From assembly GCA_020200195.1 (NCBI GenBank), contig JAIVJE010000292.1:9567-44545 (forward strand): a stretch of DNA of 34,979 bases. Reading direction: 5' to 3'. Of the stretch, positions 1 through 8,956 are shown in pieces. Under the pieces are notes generated by a model. That model was not told where the DNA came from. It saw nothing but the letters and a program-made list of their open reading frames with translations, and made no database searches. How positions within the stretch are numbered: the first letter of the stretch is position 1; every line of letters starts with the position of its first letter. Source of the DNA: Acidobacteriota bacterium (lineage in GTDB: Bacteria > Acidobacteriota > Vicinamibacteria > Vicinamibacterales > 2-12-FULL-66-21). A program made the translations under genes and the position numbers.

Positions 1-173
1 GAGACCAACAGCCCCCGCTGTACGAGCCGCTGGAGGACCTTCGCCATCAACTCGATGGGAATGTTGTACTCCTCCGCGATCTCACGGGCGCTCGCGGAGG
101 CTGCGTCGGGGCGCACCGCGAGGTGCTTCATGGCGATGAGCGCGTAATCGGCCTTCTTAGATAGTCGAAGCAT
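1..173 (-). CDS. Rrf2-family transcriptional regulator (partial, N-terminus)
   Basis: The reverse strand from an ATG at 173 reads MLRLSKKADYALIAMKHLA, the typical start of Rrf2/IscR/SufR winged-helix regulators, followed by the recognition-helix region (AREIAEEYNIP...LMAKVLQRLVQRGLL). It runs off the left edge of the window, so the cysteine cluster that would hold a sensory Fe-S cluster cannot be checked. It is the last visible gene of the suf operon, 46 bp after sufT, with an AGGA ribosome site before the ATG. In this family such a regulator senses Fe-S status and represses its own suf operon. An IscR-like dyad at the operon promoter (6255-6267) fits that role, but the link is inferred. It is absent from the ORF track because it is cut by the window edge. 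Confidence 0.9.
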   Translation of the reverse strand, partial: MLRLSKKADYALIAMKHLAVRPDAASASAREIAEEYNIPIELMAKVLQRLVQRGLLV

Positions 174-193
174 GGGGGCATCCTGTTTCCAGA

Positions 194-222
194 GACGTGC
201 AACGTTCAGCGTGCAACGTTCA
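194..222. repeat. Heptad/14-mer repeat between sufT and the Rrf2 gene
   Basis: Two exact copies of cgtgcaacgttca lie 14 nt apart. On the coding (minus) strand the pattern reads TGAACGT TGCACGC TGAACGT TGCACGT, i.e. 7-nt phasing. The first TGA is the sufT stop codon. It belongs with the other 7-nt-phased gaps of this window (5832, 9310, 17739, 23714, 31333). Function unknown. Confidence 0.75.
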
Positions 223-615
223 CCACATTCCCAGCTGGAGCTTCGCGGCGTCGGACATCCTGTCCTTCGTCCAGGCCGGCTCCCAGACGACATCGACCTT
301 GGCGTCCGAGACGCCGGGGACCGCCTTCACTTTCGTCGCGACTTCCACCGGCAGCGACTGTGCGGCAGGACACCCGGGCGCGGTGAGCGTCATGCGGATG
401 CCGGCGACGCCCGCGCTGTCCACGATGACGTCGTACACGAGCCCGAGCTCCCAGATGTTGACCGGAATCTCCGGGTCGAACACGGTGGAAATTGCAGCAA
501 TGATCTTCGATTTCAGTGCTGCGGTGTTCGTGGCATCCGGGACGAGCGCCGCGGTTTCCGTCCCGGACGCCGGTGGCTCTGGCGTTTCCGTGGGTGCCAT
601 CGGCAGCGGTTTCAT
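220..615 (-). CDS. sufT: SufT-like MIP18/DUF59 Fe-S assembly protein
   Basis: This 131-aa protein has a 30-residue low-complexity N-terminus and then a MIP18/DUF59 domain. Visible family signatures are DPEIPVNIWELGLVYD and the TLTAPGCPAAQSLP segment holding the conserved cysteine. SufT-type proteins help mature or deliver Fe-S clusters and are a usual member of SUF operons in Gram-positive bacteria, Acidobacteria and others. The ATG at 615 overlaps the sufU stop as ATGA, so the two are translationally coupled. A second ATG five codons in is possible. The gene sits after sufU and before the Rrf2 gene. Confidence 0.88.
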   Translation of the reverse strand: MKPLPMAPTETPEPPASGTETAALVPDATNTAALKSKIIAAISTVFDPEIPVNIWELGLVYDVIVDSAGVAGIRMTLTAPGCPAAQSLPVEVATKVKAVPGVSDAKVDVVWEPAWTKDRMSDAAKLQLGMW

Positions 616-1055
616 TCAGTGCTCGCCTTCTCGTTTCGCTCCAGCGCGGCCTTCAGCGTGTGCCACGCGAGGCTCGCGCACTTCACCCGTACGGGAAACT
701 CACGCACGCCGGCAAATACGGACAGTTTGCCGAGATCCTCCACCGCGCGATCCGGAGGCGTCGTCACCATCTGGTGGAACCGGGCGAACAGCGACTGCGC
801 CGCGCCGACGGTCTGCCCCTTCACCGCGTCGGTCATCAGCGACGCCGAGGCCTTCGAGATAGCGCAGCCCGATCCTTGAAACGCCACGTCGGCGATTACG
901 TCGCCATCGATGGCCAGGAACAGGTTCAGGCGATCGCCGCACAAGGGGTTGAAACCTTCCGCGTGATGGCTCGCCTGCTCCAGCACGCGGAAGTTCCGCG
1001 GGCGCCGGTTGTGATCCAGGATGACCTCCTGGTACAGGTCGCTGAGGTCGCCCAT
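612..1055 (-). CDS. sufU: SufU Fe-S scaffold / zinc-dependent sulfur-transfer protein
   Basis: The 147-aa protein starts DLYQEVILDHNRRPRN, the hallmark of SufU/IscU-like proteins. Three metal-ligand cysteines are visible in PLCGD, GSGCAIS and VKCASLAWHT. The insertion between the second and third cysteine is longer than in IscU and is typical of SufU. In this family SufU takes sulfur from the SufS cysteine persulfide and passes it to SufBCD. Its ATG shares one base with the sufS stop (TGATG) and its stop overlaps the sufT start, which indicates tight coupling. The SufS+SufU pairing (no SufE) is consistent. Confidence 0.95.
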   Translation of the reverse strand: MGDLSDLYQEVILDHNRRPRNFRVLEQASHHAEGFNPLCGDRLNLFLAIDGDVIADVAFQGSGCAISKASASLMTDAVKGQTVGAAQSLFARFHQMVTTPPDRAVEDLGKLSVFAGVREFPVRVKCASLAWHTLKAALERNEKASTE

Positions 1056-2293
1056 CAGGCGAACACCTCGCGCACCCGCCCGAGTGCGCGCACCAGTGCG
1101 TCCACATCATCGCGCGTGTTGTACATCGCGAGCGATGCGCGCGCGGTGGCCGGCACGCCGAACCGGTCCATGACCGGCTGGGCGCAGTGATGGCCCGTCC
1201 GTATCGCCACACCCTCCCGATCCACGATGGTGCCGATGTCGTGCGGATGCACGCCGTCCATGACGAACGAGAGGATGCTTGCCTTGTGCGCCGCTGTGCC
1301 GATCATCCGGATGCCCGGGATCGCGGTCAGCGCTTCGGTGCCGTACGCCAGCAGGTCCTGCTCGTGCCGCGCCGCGTTCTCGAGCCCGACCGAGGTGATG
1401 TAATCGAGCGCCGCGCCGAGTCCGATCGCACCAGCGATGTCCGGTGTGCCCGCCTCGAACTTATAGGGCAACACGTTCCAGGTCGACTTCTCGAACGTGA
1501 CGGACGCGATCATATCGCCGCCGCCGAGGAACGGCGGGAGGTCCGTCAGCACCGAGGCCTTCCCGTAAAGCACGCCGATGCCGGTCGGCCCGTACAGCTT
1601 GTGGCCGGTGGCGGCGTAGAAATCACAGTCGAGCGCCTGCACGTCGACAGGCATATGATATGCGGCTTGCGAACCGTCGAGTAGCACTGGAATCCCGTGT
1701 GCGTGCGCGATCCGGACGATCTCCGCAGCCGGGGTAATCGTGCCCAGCGCGTTCGACATGTGGGTGATCGCGACGAGCTTGGTGCGCGGTCCGAGCAGCG
1801 CTTCGAACGCGTCGAGCATCAGCTCGCCGCGGTCATCAATCGGCGCCACACGCAACCGGGCGCCCTGCCGCTCGCAGAGCAGCTGCCACGGCACGATGTT
1901 CGAGTGGTGTTCCATCGCGGAGATCACTACCTCATCGTCTTTTTGAACATGCTGCCGGCCGTACGCATGCGCCACGAGGTTGATGCTCTCGGTGGCGTTA
2001 CGGGTGAATACGATTTCGCGGGTCTCGCGCGCGTTGAAGAATACGCGGACTTTCACGCGGGCGCCCTCGTACGCTTCCGTCGCCACCTCGCTCAGCTCGT
2101 GCACCCCGCGGTGGACGTTGGCGTTGATTTCCGTGTAGTACCGGGTGATGGAGTCGATGACGACCTGGGGTTTCTGCGTGGTCGCCGCGTTATCAAGATA
2201 GACCAGCGGGCGGCCGCGCGCCTGGCGACGCAGCAACGGGAAGTCAGCGCGGACCTGCGCGACGTCGAATCCCGCCGCTACGACGGAGGTCAT
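1055..2293 (-). CDS. sufS: SufS cysteine desulfurase (PLP-dependent)
   Basis: The 412-aa group II cysteine desulfurase removes sulfur from L-cysteine to give alanine and an enzyme persulfide. The PLP lysine lies in ATGHKLYGPTGIGVLYG (about residue 225) and the catalytic cysteine in RTGHHCAQP (about residue 369). The N-terminus (VRADFPLLRRQARGRPLVYLDNAATTQKP) and full length match the SufS family. The ATG overlaps the sufD stop as ATGA, and the gene is followed directly by sufU, its expected partner. No defect is seen. Confidence 0.97.
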   Translation of the reverse strand: MTSVVAAGFDVAQVRADFPLLRRQARGRPLVYLDNAATTQKPQVVIDSITRYYTEINANVHRGVHELSEVATEAYEGARVKVRVFFNARETREIVFTRNATESINLVAHAYGRQHVQKDDEVVISAMEHHSNIVPWQLLCERQGARLRVAPIDDRGELMLDAFEALLGPRTKLVAITHMSNALGTITPAAEIVRIAHAHGIPVLLDGSQAAYHMPVDVQALDCDFYAATGHKLYGPTGIGVLYGKASVLTDLPPFLGGGDMIASVTFEKSTWNVLPYKFEAGTPDIAGAIGLGAALDYITSVGLENAARHEQDLLAYGTEALTAIPGIRMIGTAAHKASILSFVMDGVHPHDIGTIVDREGVAIRTGHHCAQPVMDRFGVPATARASLAMYNTRDDVDALVRALGRVREVFA

Positions 2294-2943
2294 GCGGCGT
2301 CCGCCTCGGCGAGATCCTTGGCGAGCTGGGCGTAGAGCTCCGCTTCGAGCGCGATGCGAAGCGGTTCGACCTTGACGCGATCCAGGATGTCACCGGCAAA
2401 GGCGTGAATCAGCATGTCCCGCGCTTCGGCGAACGTCAGGCCGCGGGCTTGCAGATAGAAGAGTGCGTCGTCGTCCAGCTGACCGATCGCCGCCCCATGC
2501 GTGCACTTCACATCGTCCGCAAAGATCTCGAGCTGGGGCTTGGTGTTGATCGATGCGGAATCGGACAACAGCAGAGCACGGTTCGTCTGTTTGGCGTCGG
2601 TCTTCTGAGCGTCCTGCCGCACGATGATTTTGCCGTTGAAGACCGCCTTGGCGCGGCCGCCCAGGATGCCCTTGTAGATTTCGTGACTCGGACAATGCGC
2701 CTTCGCATGGTCGATGGTCGTGTGGTTATCGACCAGGCGCTCGCCGTCGGCCAGGTACAGGCCGTTCAGCGTGCACTCAGCGCCCTCGCCGTCGAGGACG
2801 GCGAAGACGTCGTTGCGAACGATGCGGCCGCCCAGCGCGAACGAATGCGACGAGAAGTTGCTGCTGCGCGCCGCGTGGACGTGCATGCTGGCGACATGGA
2901 ACGCGTCAAGGCTCTCCTGCTGGACTTTGTAGTGATCCAGCAC
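2290..2943 (-). CDS. sufD: SufD, C-terminal part of a frameshifted gene
   Basis: The ORF starts (GTG) in the middle of the SufD/SufB core domain: LDHYKVQQESLDAFHVA, then SSHSFALGGRIVRND, LDGEGAECTLNGLYL, DNHTTIDHAK and QTNRALLLS, ending with the helical C-terminus. All are characteristic of the SufD half of the SufBC2D complex, including the histidine of the DHAK segment near the SufB-SufD interface. It continues the ORF 2766-3575 in a different reading frame. The start at 2943 is probably not a true start. The pair is one sufD gene interrupted at about 2945. An intact sufD is expected because SufBC2D needs it, so sequencing or assembly error is likely. Confidence 0.85.
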   Translation of the reverse strand: MLDHYKVQQESLDAFHVASMHVHAARSSNFSSHSFALGGRIVRNDVFAVLDGEGAECTLNGLYLADGERLVDNHTTIDHAKAHCPSHEIYKGILGGRAKAVFNGKIIVRQDAQKTDAKQTNRALLLSDSASINTKPQLEIFADDVKCTHGAAIGQLDDDALFYLQARGLTFAEARDMLIHAFAGDILDRVKVEPLRIALEAELYAQLAKDLAEADAA

Positions 2944-3575
2944 GGATTGGCGAAGTACGCATCTCCGTGAGCGCCGACGTACGTCTCCACGATCCTCGAC
3001 TGGCTGCGGTCGCCGGCGACAATCAACGCGCGCGGATGCGACATCGTCCCGGCGCCCGACGAGACGAACAGCAGTTGCAGAGGCTGTTCGACAACGACAC
3101 CTTCGGGAATGTACACGTATGCGCCATCCTGCGAGAGCGCCGTGTTCAGCGCCGTGAAGCCTCTGGCACCGAACTCGGCAAGCTGCCCCATGTACCGCGA
3201 GACGACGTCCGCATGCTCGGTCACCGCCGTGGAGAGCGACCCGACGCGGATGCCAGCCGGTAGACCCGCGACGCGCGACAGCTCCGAGATCACTTGACCA
3301 TTGAGAATGACAAGGCGGTGGGGGGCATCGCCATAGAGGAAAGCGTCGAGGTCATCAGCGCGCACGGCGGAGCCATCGGCGATCGTGAACTCGGCTGCGG
3401 CGATAGGCGACACGTTCGTGAACCGCCACTCCTCGTCACGGACGGTTGGGAAGCCAACAGCCGCGAACTTCGCCGCCGCGCGCTCACGCAGGTCCTGCAG
3501 CCACCGCGGTCCCCCCTGGGGCCGCTGTTCGAGCGCCGCCTGCCACGTCTGTCTCTTCTCCACAACTGGCGTCAT
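2766..3575 (-). CDS. sufD: SufD, N-terminal part of a frameshifted gene
   Basis: The ATG at 3575 follows a GGAGAG ribosome site, 12 bp after sufC. The protein reads as SufD to about residue 210: KFAAVGFPTVRDEEWRFTNVSP near the start, then the core up to IVETYVGAHGDAYFAN. After that the frame turns into arginine/serine-rich antisense-like sequence (TKSSRRALTRS...), and the homologous frame continues in the ORF 2290-2943. Compared with the family pattern (AYFTN, about ten residues, then LDHYK), roughly ten residues are also missing at the junction, so the lesion looks like a loss of about 28-31 bases, not a single-base slip. The meaningful coding part is about 2946-3575. Confidence 0.85.
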   Translation of the reverse strand: MTPVVEKRQTWQAALEQRPQGGPRWLQDLRERAAAKFAAVGFPTVRDEEWRFTNVSPIAAAEFTIADGSAVRADDLDAFLYGDAPHRLVILNGQVISELSRVAGLPAGIRVGSLSTAVTEHADVVSRYMGQLAEFGARGFTALNTALSQDGAYVYIPEGVVVEQPLQLLFVSSGAGTMSHPRALIVAGDRSQSRIVETYVGAHGDAYFANPCWITTKSSRRALTRSMSPACTSTRRAAATSRRIRSRWAAASFATTSSPSSTARALSAR

Positions 3576-3587
3576 GTACCTCTCCGC

Positions 3588-4349
3588 CTACGCGCTCACC
3601 GGTTCGGCGCCGGTCTCAATCCAGCTGTAGCCCTTCTTCTCGAGCTCCAGCGCCAGCTCTTTGCCGCCGGATTTCACGATGCGGCCGCCGCTGAGCACGT
3701 GCACGTAGTCGGGCACGATGTAGTCGAGCAACCGCTGGTAGTGGGTGACGACGATAATCGCCCGATCGGGGGCGCGCATCGCGTTGACGCCGCGCGCGAC
3801 GAGCTTGAGCGCGTCGATGTCCAGCCCTGAATCCGTCTCGTCGAGCACCGCCAGCCTGGGTTCGAGCAGCGCCATCTGAAAGATCTCGTTGCGCTTTTTC
3901 TCGCCCCCTGAGAACCCTTCGTTGACCGCCCGGGTCAGCATGCTCTTGTCGATGTCCAGCAGCTCCGACCGCTGCTGGATCAACTGCATGAACTCCATCG
4001 CGTCGAGCTCCGGCTGTCCGCGGTGCTTCCGCATGGCGTTGACGGCCGCCTTGAGGAAGTAGGCGTTGTTGACGCCGGCGATTTCGACGGGATACTGGAA
4101 GGCCATGAACACGCCCTCGCGCGCGCGCTCGTCAGGATCCAGCTCCAGAAGGTCGCGTCCTTCATAGAGGACCGTGCCGCCCGTCACTTCGTAGTGAGGA
4201 TGGCCCGCCAGTGCGCGGGCGAGGGTGCTCTTGCCCGATCCGTTCGGACCCATGATGGCGTGGACTTCGCCCGCGTCGACGTGAAGGTCGACGCCTTTCA
4301 GGATCTCCTTTCCTTCCGCCCGAACCTGCAGATTCTTGATCTCAAGCAT
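3588..4349 (-). CDS. sufC: SufC ATPase of the SufBC2D Fe-S scaffold
   Basis: This 253-aa ABC-type ATPase is soluble and powers Fe-S cluster assembly on SufB-SufD. It shows Walker A GPNGSGKS, the SufC-specific signature SGGEKKRNE, Walker B LAVLDETDSGLDID and the switch histidine in VVTHY. Full length for the family. It lies between sufB (32 bp upstream, with a hairpin in the gap) and sufD (12 bp downstream). A GGAGG site lies 11 bases before the ATG. Confidence 0.98.
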   Translation of the reverse strand: MLEIKNLQVRAEGKEILKGVDLHVDAGEVHAIMGPNGSGKSTLARALAGHPHYEVTGGTVLYEGRDLLELDPDERAREGVFMAFQYPVEIAGVNNAYFLKAAVNAMRKHRGQPELDAMEFMQLIQQRSELLDIDKSMLTRAVNEGFSGGEKKRNEIFQMALLEPRLAVLDETDSGLDIDALKLVARGVNAMRAPDRAIIVVTHYQRLLDYIVPDYVHVLSGGRIVKSGGKELALELEKKGYSWIETGAEPVSA

Positions 4350-4364
4350 TGCGTGCGATTCCTC

Positions 4365-4380
4365 CGGCTGCCTTCAGCCG
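4365..4380 (-). other. Hairpin in the sufB-sufC gap, next to the sufC ribosome site
   Basis: On the minus strand CGGCTG-AAGG-CAGCCG forms a perfect 6-bp stem with a four-base loop. It lies directly after the sufB stop codon, and its 3' arm runs into the GGAGG ribosome site of sufC. It could modulate sufC translation or mark an mRNA processing point. There is no T-tract, so it is not a terminator. The role is inferred. Confidence 0.5.
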
Positions 4381-4381
4381 C

Positions 4382-5827
<1,446 letters not shown>

Positions 5828-5831
5828 TGGA

Positions 5832-5873
5832 AGCTTCCAGCTGGCAGCTACCGGCTCCCAGCAGCCAGGTGAC
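5832..5873. repeat. Degenerate 7-nt repeat before sufB
   Basis: On the coding strand six units read GTCACCT, GGCTGCT, GGGAGCC, GGTAGCT, GCCAGCT, GGAAGCT, immediately before the sufB start (5827). The phasing is exactly 7 nt with the core GGNAGCT. The final unit supplies the purine-rich GGAAG that probably acts as the sufB ribosome site. Confidence 0.65.
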
Positions 5874-5902
5874 GTCTGGACGCTGAAACCGGAAGCGGGG
5901 CA

Positions 5903-6229
5903 CTACACGCTGAACGACGTACCGCACCCGCACGAGCTCTTCGCGTTCGGGTTGTTGAAGATGAAACCCTTGCTCACCAGGCTCATGTCGTAGTCGAGCG
6001 TCGTGCCCTGAAGGAACCGGTAGCTCTTCGGGTCGACGAACACTCTGGACCCCTCGGGTCCCTCGAATACCTGGTCCCCCTCGCGCGGGCCGGGCTCCCA
6101 CGCGAAGGTATAACTCAACCCCGAACAGCCCCCGGCCTTGATGCCGATGCGCAAACCCCCGTCAATCAGCCCATTTTTCATGGTCATCTTGCGGATGAGC
6201 TTGTCGGCGTTGTCGCTGATTTGGAGCAC
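5903..6229 (-). CDS. HesB/IscA/ErpA-family A-type Fe-S carrier
   Basis: The 108-aa A-type carrier has the three invariant cysteines: one in KAGGCSGLSYTF and two in the C-terminal SSCGCGTSF. Such proteins carry nascent Fe-S clusters from the SufBCD scaffold to target enzymes. It begins with GTG at 6229 behind GAGGGG and is the first gene of the suf operon. The promoter and IscR-like dyad lie 25-70 bp upstream. In this position it would be called SufA or ErpA. The two cannot be separated by sequence reading alone. Confidence 0.92.
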   Translation of the reverse strand: MLQISDNADKLIRKMTMKNGLIDGGLRIGIKAGGCSGLSYTFAWEPGPREGDQVFEGPEGSRVFVDPKSYRFLQGTTLDYDMSLVSKGFIFNNPNAKSSCGCGTSFSV

Positions 6230-6254
6230 GGTCCCCTCGCCCTGGCGAAACTAC

Positions 6255-6298
6255 GACCAGAACAGTCCTATATTAGTATTTCGGCTGGGTAGGATCAA
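6255..6298 (-). promoter_or_regulatory. suf operon promoter with IscR/Rrf2-like operator
   Basis: On the minus strand a -35-like TTGATC (6298-6293), a 17-nt spacer and a -10-like TAATAT (6275-6270) precede the IscA-like gene. Just downstream, at the expected transcription start, GACTGTTCTGGTC (6267-6255) matches 11 of 13 positions of the core GACTRWWWYAGTC of the known E. coli IscR type-1 site. This position would block transcription. An Rrf2 gene at the end of the same operon is the obvious candidate repressor. The outer flanks match the IscR consensus poorly, so binding is inferred. Confidence 0.6.
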
Positions 6299-7395
6299 CC
6301 TGCTCGATCCACGCGAGGACACCGCCGGTCAGGTTCCGCGCGTGGGTGACCCCCCGCTCGTGCAGGAACGCCACGGCGCGTGCGCTGCGTCCGCCAGACT
6401 TGCAATAGACGACGACCTCAGCTTGTGGATTCAGATCGGCCCACCGGTAAGGCAGCTCTGCCATCGGAATGGAGAGCGATCCAGGAATGCTGCAGATCCG
6501 GATTTCGTGCGGCTCGCGCACATCGACGAGGACCGGTGGAGTTCCGGCACCGATGCGGGTACTGAGCTCGGTCACCGTCATGTCTCGCCCGGGAGCGGGA
6601 GCACAGTAGTTTTCGATCTCGCGCAGCTCCCGGATCGTTCGGTGCAGCCCGCACGCCGGACAGTCGGGATCCCTTCGCAGCCTGATCTCGCGGAAACGCA
6701 TGCGCAGCGCGTCATAGATCAGGAGCCGTCCGATAAGCGGTTCGCCGATGCCGAGAATGACCTTGATCGTTTCAGTGGCCTGAATCGTCCCGATGACGCC
6801 CGGCAGCACTCCCAGCACTCCACCCTCTGCGCAGCTCGGCACGATCCCCGGCGGCGGCGGCTCCGGATGCAAGCATCGATAACAAGGGCCGTCGGCTGAT
6901 GCGAATACCGACGCCTGCCCTTCGAAGCGGAAGATGCTGCCGTAGACATTCGGTCGTCCCGCCACCACGCATGCGTCGTTGACGAGATAGCGCGTTGGGA
7001 AATTGTCCGTACCATCCACGATGATGTCGTACGCGGAGACCAGCTCTATCCCATTCGCGGCCTGAAACGCGCGGTCATGGAGCTCGAGGTGGACCTCAGG
7101 GTTGATGGACTTCAACCTCGACCGCGCCGATTCAAGCTTCGGGCGGCCGACGTCGTCGGTCCCATGAAGGATTTGCCGGTGTAGATTGCTCAGGTCGACG
7201 GCGTCGAAGTCTACAATCCCGAGTGTGCCGACGCCGGCAGCGGCAAGATAGAGCGCGGCCGGCGAGCCGAGACCTCCGGCACCGATGCACAAGACGCGCC
7301 GCCTTGAGCCGCTGCTGGCCGTTCTCTCCCACTTCGGGGAGCGCCAGATGCCGGCTATACCGAACCAGTTCGTCCGGCGAAAACTCGTCAGCCAT
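6273..7395 (-). CDS. moeB: MoeB/ThiF-type adenylyltransferase with C-terminal rhodanese domain, frameshifted
   Basis: E1-like enzymes of this family adenylate the C-terminal glycine of sulfur-carrier proteins (MoaD/ThiS type), and the rhodanese domain supplies sulfur. The N-terminus (ATG at 7395) reads MADEFSPDELVRYSRHLALP in one frame, and the rest is in another frame: the nucleotide-binding GAGGLGSPAALYLAAAGVG, VDLSNLHRQI, DGTDNFPTRYLVND, zinc cysteines CYRC and CPAC, and a rhodanese domain with active-site CKSGGRS. The frames meet at about 7291 in gcggcgcgtc. Adding two bases (CG) would restore KAARVLCIGAGG, so a 2-bp slip in a GC dinucleotide run is the likely cause. The stop lies just inside the suf promoter region. 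Confidence 0.88.
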
Positions 7396-7456
7396 ACCGT
7401 CCTCATCATTGTCCGCTGTTTCAATCACCGGAGGTTTCGCCTAAACTTCGTCTATC

Positions 7457-8956
7457 GTGGATCTCAGCTCGTTGTCCCCGGTTCTGGCCGGCTTGGCCCT
7501 GGGTCTCGGGGTGGGCACGGTCATGTGGGTCGTCGCGTTGCGGCGACGGTCCGCGGAGCTTCGCGGGGAGCTTGCCGCCCGGGAGGAGGCGTTGGCGCGG
7601 CTGCACCAGGATCTCGCCTCGGCCCGTGAGGCGGGGGCCCGGCTGGGCGCTGAACTCGCAGCTCATCGCCAGTCGTCCGCCGAGAAACTTGCGGTGCTGC
7701 AAGGGGCGGAGGCCAGACTACGCGAGGCGTTCTCGGCGCTGTCGTCCGACGCGCTGAAACAGAACAACGAGTCATTCCTGCAGCTTGCGCGCGCTTCTCT
7801 CGGCGAGTTTCAGAAGACCGCGTCGATGGACCTCGACGGCCGGCACAAAGCAATCGAAACCCTCGTGCTCCCGCTCCGGGACTCGCTGACGAAGGTTGAC
7901 ACGAAGCTGCAGGAAGTCGAGCGCGGCCGTGCAACGTCGCAGGCCCAGCTCTCCGAACAGCTCCGATCGCTGACGCAATCCCAGCAGGTGCTGCAGTCCG
8001 AGACGAGCCGACTGTCGCGCGCGCTGCGCTCGCCCAACGTCCGCGGGCAATGGGGTGAACTGCAGTTGCGCCGTGTCCTCGAAACCGCCGGTATGGTGGA
8101 GGGCAGCCACTACGAGATCAAGGAGTCGGCGCGGGTCGACGAGAGCCGGCTGACGCCGGACGTCCTTGTCAGGCTTCCAGGGGGAAAAAACGTCGTCGTG
8201 GACGCGAAAGTGCCGCTGACCGCATACCTCGACGCCGGCGATCTCGATGACGACGCGCTGCGCGAGGTGAAGCTTCGGGACCATGCCAGGCAGGTCAGGG
8301 ATCACGTCGTCAGGCTCGGCAACAAAACGTACTGGGCCCACTTCCAGCCCGCGCCCGATATCGTCGTGATGTTCGTGCCCGGTGAGGCGCTGCTGCACGC
8401 CGCGATGCAGCACGACACCGCGCTGCTGGAGTTCAGCATGGCACGGGGCGTGATGCTTGCGAGTCCGCTGACGCTGGTCGCGCTGCTACGCGCAATTGCC
8501 TACGGCTGGCAGCAGGAGACGATCGCGAAGAATGCGCAGGAGATCAGCGAGCTGGGCCGCAACTTGTACGACCGGATCGCGAAACTCGCCGAACACTTCG
8601 AAAGCGTCGGCAAGAGCCTGGCGAAGGCGGTGCAGTCGTACAACAGCGCCGTCGGAACGCTCGAGAGCCGCGTGCTCGTAACGGCGCGGCGCCTGAAGGA
8701 CAAAGGCGTGACGGCAACGGAGGAGTTCCCGGAGCTCGAGACGATTGATCAGACGCCGCGGGCGCTCGGGGCCGCCGAATTGACCGGCCTGTTCGAGGAC
8801 GTGCCTGGTGACGGGACCGTGCTGAAGGAATGGTCTTTCAGATCGAATCTCACGCCGCTGACCGACGTCGCACCCGAGCCGACCGCGAGATCGAGTAACT
8901 CGCCGACGCGCGGCAGGTCATCCACTCGCACCTCGACGCTGTTTCGCGCGACATAG
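7457..8956 (+). CDS. rmuC: RmuC-family DNA recombination protein, C-terminus altered
   Basis: The protein starts with GTG, an N-terminal membrane segment (LAGLALGLGVGTVMWVVAL), a long coiled coil (about residues 25-190), and the RmuC nuclease-like domain: SPNVRGQWGELQLRRVLE, VDAKVPLTAYLDA, and VMFVPGEALLHAA. RmuC proteins limit recombination at inverted repeats. The homology-like part ends about residue 460 (near 8840). The last 35-40 residues (NLTPLTDVAPEPTARSS...) are the antisense of the SIMPL gene, so the natural stop is missing. This points to a deletion or misjoin that fuses the tails of two convergent genes. Confidence 0.9.
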   Translation: MDLSSLSPVLAGLALGLGVGTVMWVVALRRRSAELRGELAAREEALARLHQDLASAREAGARLGAELAAHRQSSAEKLAVLQGAEARLREAFSALSSDALKQNNESFLQLARASLGEFQKTASMDLDGRHKAIETLVLPLRDSLTKVDTKLQEVERGRATSQAQLSEQLRSLTQSQQVLQSETSRLSRALRSPNVRGQWGELQLRRVLETAGMVEGSHYEIKESARVDESRLTPDVLVRLPGGKNVVVDAKVPLTAYLDAGDLDDDALREVKLRDHARQVRDHVVRLGNKTYWAHFQPAPDIVVMFVPGEALLHAAMQHDTALLEFSMARGVMLASPLTLVALLRAIAYGWQQETIAKNAQEISELGRNLYDRIAKLAEHFESVGKSLAKAVQSYNSAVGTLESRVLVTARRLKDKGVTATEEFPELETIDQTPRALGAAELTGLFEDVPGDGTVLKEWSFRSNLTPLTDVAPEPTARSSNSPTRGRSSTRTSTLFRAT

